A stretch of DNA of 64,000 nucleotides from Glandiceps talaboti (taxonomy: Eukaryota; Hemichordata; Enteropneusta; Spengelidae), in assembly GCF_964340395.1 (NCBI RefSeq), contig NC_135571.1, forward strand, positions 3,967,953 through 4,031,952, read 5' to 3'. Positions 61,601 through 64,000 of the stretch are shown here, piece by piece; positions within the stretch are counted from its first letter, which is position 1; the number at the start of each line of letters is the position of its first letter. Made by a program: the position numbers and the translations under genes. The notes beneath the pieces are model-generated. The model saw only the letters and a program-made list of their open reading frames with translations. It was not told the DNA's origin and did no database searches.

Positions 61601-62893
61601 TTGTTTCTACTCAAAATCTAATGAGAAATTTCACATAATAAGTGGTGACTGAGAAGAATATTTGGATTATTAAATAACAATATCTTGATATGTAGTGGTA
61701 TATTTGTTTACTATAGAATTGATTTACAAATATATTAATATATTTGTTAAACCTCAGACCTTCATTTAGTGGTGTGAGTTTCAATTGACAAAATAATGTA
61801 CACATTCCTTAAATTCACATCACAAACATAGAAACCTATATGTGTAATTGCATTTCAAGAAATGTATAATTCACATAATGTATAACCAATACTAATGAAA
61901 GTGAGGCAATGACATTAATGTTAAATCGCAAACAAGTTGAATCCATAAGTAGGTGTTCTTCATGAAAGGTAGAAATGGGCGGTTTACAGAGAAAACACAT
62001 ACACTGTAAATAATCTTGCAAAGATCTGCAAATTACTTTACCATGATTATGAAAGGTATTGAGACGAGTTTGAAATCGGACGAGTTGAAATTGGGGCGAA
62101 GGGAATCACAATCAATATTATTCAACTTACATTGGTCTTTCTGGATCAATACATCGGCGGCTAATGTCTCTTCATGGCTGCTGCGTGTCTATGAACCAGC
62201 TAACTCTTCTGTACTGTTTTATATGTTCAAGTCTATTGTTGTACAGTGAAGATATGCAAATAGGAGACAGGTCTTTTTTATGTAGAATAGTCAGATATGC
62301 AAATAAGAGTCGCGGTTATTGAATACTGATGTTAATTAATTAACGTTTATTATTCTTTTTACTCAATTTACATATCGTTGTTTTATCTGTTACATACATT
62401 TTTTATATGAAAATATAGTAAAAGATATTAACTGATTTTAGGTTGATAAATTTGGAAACAGGCGAAATTCTAATACAGAAGTACAAATGTATCGATATAA
62501 TGGATCCTATTGTTTTTGGCCAAGCACTTTAGCAAAACCAACACACAATTATAACTACAAAAGGGAACATTCCAATCAAGTACAAAGACACGTGAATAAC
62601 AAAAGAATACAATTAGAAGAAACAATGGAAAATGCTATTAGTAGCGAGAACAATAAGTATCTAAAACCTAATCTCCGGTAATGTTATTATAGCTTTTGTT
62701 AGTTATAGTATCAAGTTCAAGTTAGAGTGCTGGGCTTGAAACAAAGGGAACCATTAGATTAGCTTTCAAAGAAGAGACTGGATGTCTGGAGACATCGATG
62801 TCGGCTAAATGTCAAACAAACTTATTACAATTTCAAAGGAATAGAATTCATAGTATGCATTCATAGTCGGCATTGACTGTCATAAGAATATAT
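61601..62893. other. No gene recognised
   Basis: Short frames such as 62487-62681 (plus, 64 codons) have no recognisable domain. Confidence 0.35.
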
Positions 62894-63371
62894 TGTTATA
62901 GAAAGTATTTGTTAAGATGGCAACGAACATTGATGCGTGGCAATGATAATTTGAATATCATGTGATCATATGTAAATATAGTAAACTCCCAACCAATCGG
63001 ATGTTTGAAACGTCTCTTGACGCCGGATGCAGATTTAGAATAAGAATTGTGTTGTGATATTAATATGCGTTGCATATCGAGAAACGCCCCTTTTCTGGGC
63101 TATAAGATAGGATAACTATTGTAACTAGATATAGAGAGATATGGGTGGAGTGATGGATAGCAGCTTGGGACTTGTTGGGTAGATTTTTATATCTCCCGAA
63201 CCTGTGTTGAAGTGGTGTTTGAGCCAGTGCTGATCAATAAATCATCTTGTAGTCATATCTTGGTCTAGTCCCTGTGCAGTGATTCTGAGAGTACCTCTTG
63301 CTAGCTAATTCCCTGCTAGAAGTTAAGTTGCTATATCGAAAGAGAATACCATAAACGAACCGCTAGCAACA
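62894..63371 (+). mobile_element. Possible solo LTR
   Basis: A 478 bp segment starting TGTTATAG and ending CAACA. It has promoter-like elements in LTR order: CCAATCGG (62993), CTATAAGATAGG (about 63100) and AATAAA (63236). No internal retroelement sequence or convincing target-site duplication was found. Confidence 0.3.
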
Positions 63372-64000
63372 TATCCATACAGTAACCTTTGGTGAAAGTG
63401 TTAATAATTTCTACCTTTCATAGGAGGACAATTCATTAATTGCCAACTTTCTCCAACTTTTTCCATTTGTTATTTTCAATGACTTGGAATGAGAGAGGAC
63501 AGGTTTGCAACAACCTTATCTTTAAAAGTGTAATAGTGTTCCAGAGAAAATATGAACACTTTCCGTGTTGTTTATGGGATGTAGACACGTGTTGAAAACC
63601 GTATTACGACACAAAATATGTGTCACAATTGTACAGCTATTTTGAGAATGCTAATGTGTTTTGTCAATAATCGCTAGGGATTTTATGGACACTTTTAGTT
63701 TGCTTTCATATATTGAGACTGAAACATACTGGAAATGGATGTCTATTAGTCTGATATTTTTGAAAGTCATTTGTGATATGTCGACATTTGACGTGAGGGT
63801 TGAATAGTTTCAGTCAATCATGGACGTGCTAATATTTTCGTCGTTCAGCCAAAGAAAATATGAGTCACCTAAGGGGCCTTTGTCACGACTCGTCTACCGA
63901 CTCGTAGTTACAATCCTTCGGTCACGAGTATTTTCCGGCTGAATGTTTTTTTATAGTGTTTTAACATTACTAGTATACTATAGTCATTTAGGAATACATT
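63372..64000. other. No gene recognised
   Basis: No exon or repeat family identified up to the window edge. Confidence 0.35.

Noticed and set aside
62487-62681. 64-codon frame preceded by an AG
   Set aside because: No recognisable domain and no matching upstream donor exon.

Overview
This is a gene-poor, AT-rich window of animal nuclear DNA. Small exons with GT-AG junctions, very dense microsatellites, tRNA-derived SINEs, 5'-truncated LINEs and short non-autonomous DNA transposons all point to a eukaryote. The gene content (MS4A-type tetraspan proteins, an M12B metalloprotease joined to lectin and pentraxin modules, C2H2 zinc-finger tandem copies) fits an invertebrate, most likely a marine deuterostome such as a hemichordate or cephalochordate. 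That assignment is inference. No operon, CRISPR array or bacterial gene is present.

Layout. 1-23.5 kb: no convincing gene; minisatellites (67 bp, 26 bp, 31 bp and 37 bp units), long microsatellites and copies of two MITE families. 23.6 kb (+): one SAP-like first coding exon with a clean donor but no recognisable continuation. 25.2-37.5 kb (-): a tandem duplication carrying two five-exon MS4A-like genes. They share exon phases, stop codon and upstream non-coding exons. The second has lost 91 codons of its cytoplasmic tail in frame and gained a SINE and a >600 bp CTA array. 38-39.9 kb: repeats.

39.9-55.9 kb (-): one large gene that I could assemble through 19 coding exons with every splice phase agreeing, giving 1236 residues. 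Order: signal peptide, reprolysin-type propeptide, zinc metalloprotease with HEMGHSFGLHHD, ADAMTS-like cysteine-rich region, C-type lectin domain, then three pentraxin/LamG-like domains. Each pentraxin-like domain is a single phase 1-1 exon. The last exon supplies only two bases of a glycine codon and the stop. I know of no described protein with this order, and it is the most interesting item here. Its introns hold two SINEs, a LINE end, three MITEs and several microsatellites.

56-61.6 kb (-): three tandem copies of an intronless C2H2 zinc-finger gene: 7 fingers, a truncated copy from a 685 bp tandem duplication, and 8 fingers. An upstream 32 bp repeat carries octamer (ATGCAAAT) motifs. 61.6-64 kb: no gene; a possible solo LTR.

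The metalloprotease-lectin-pentraxin protein would be secreted, the MS4A-like proteins are membrane tetraspans, and the zinc-finger proteins are nuclear. Nothing in the sequence ties them into one pathway.
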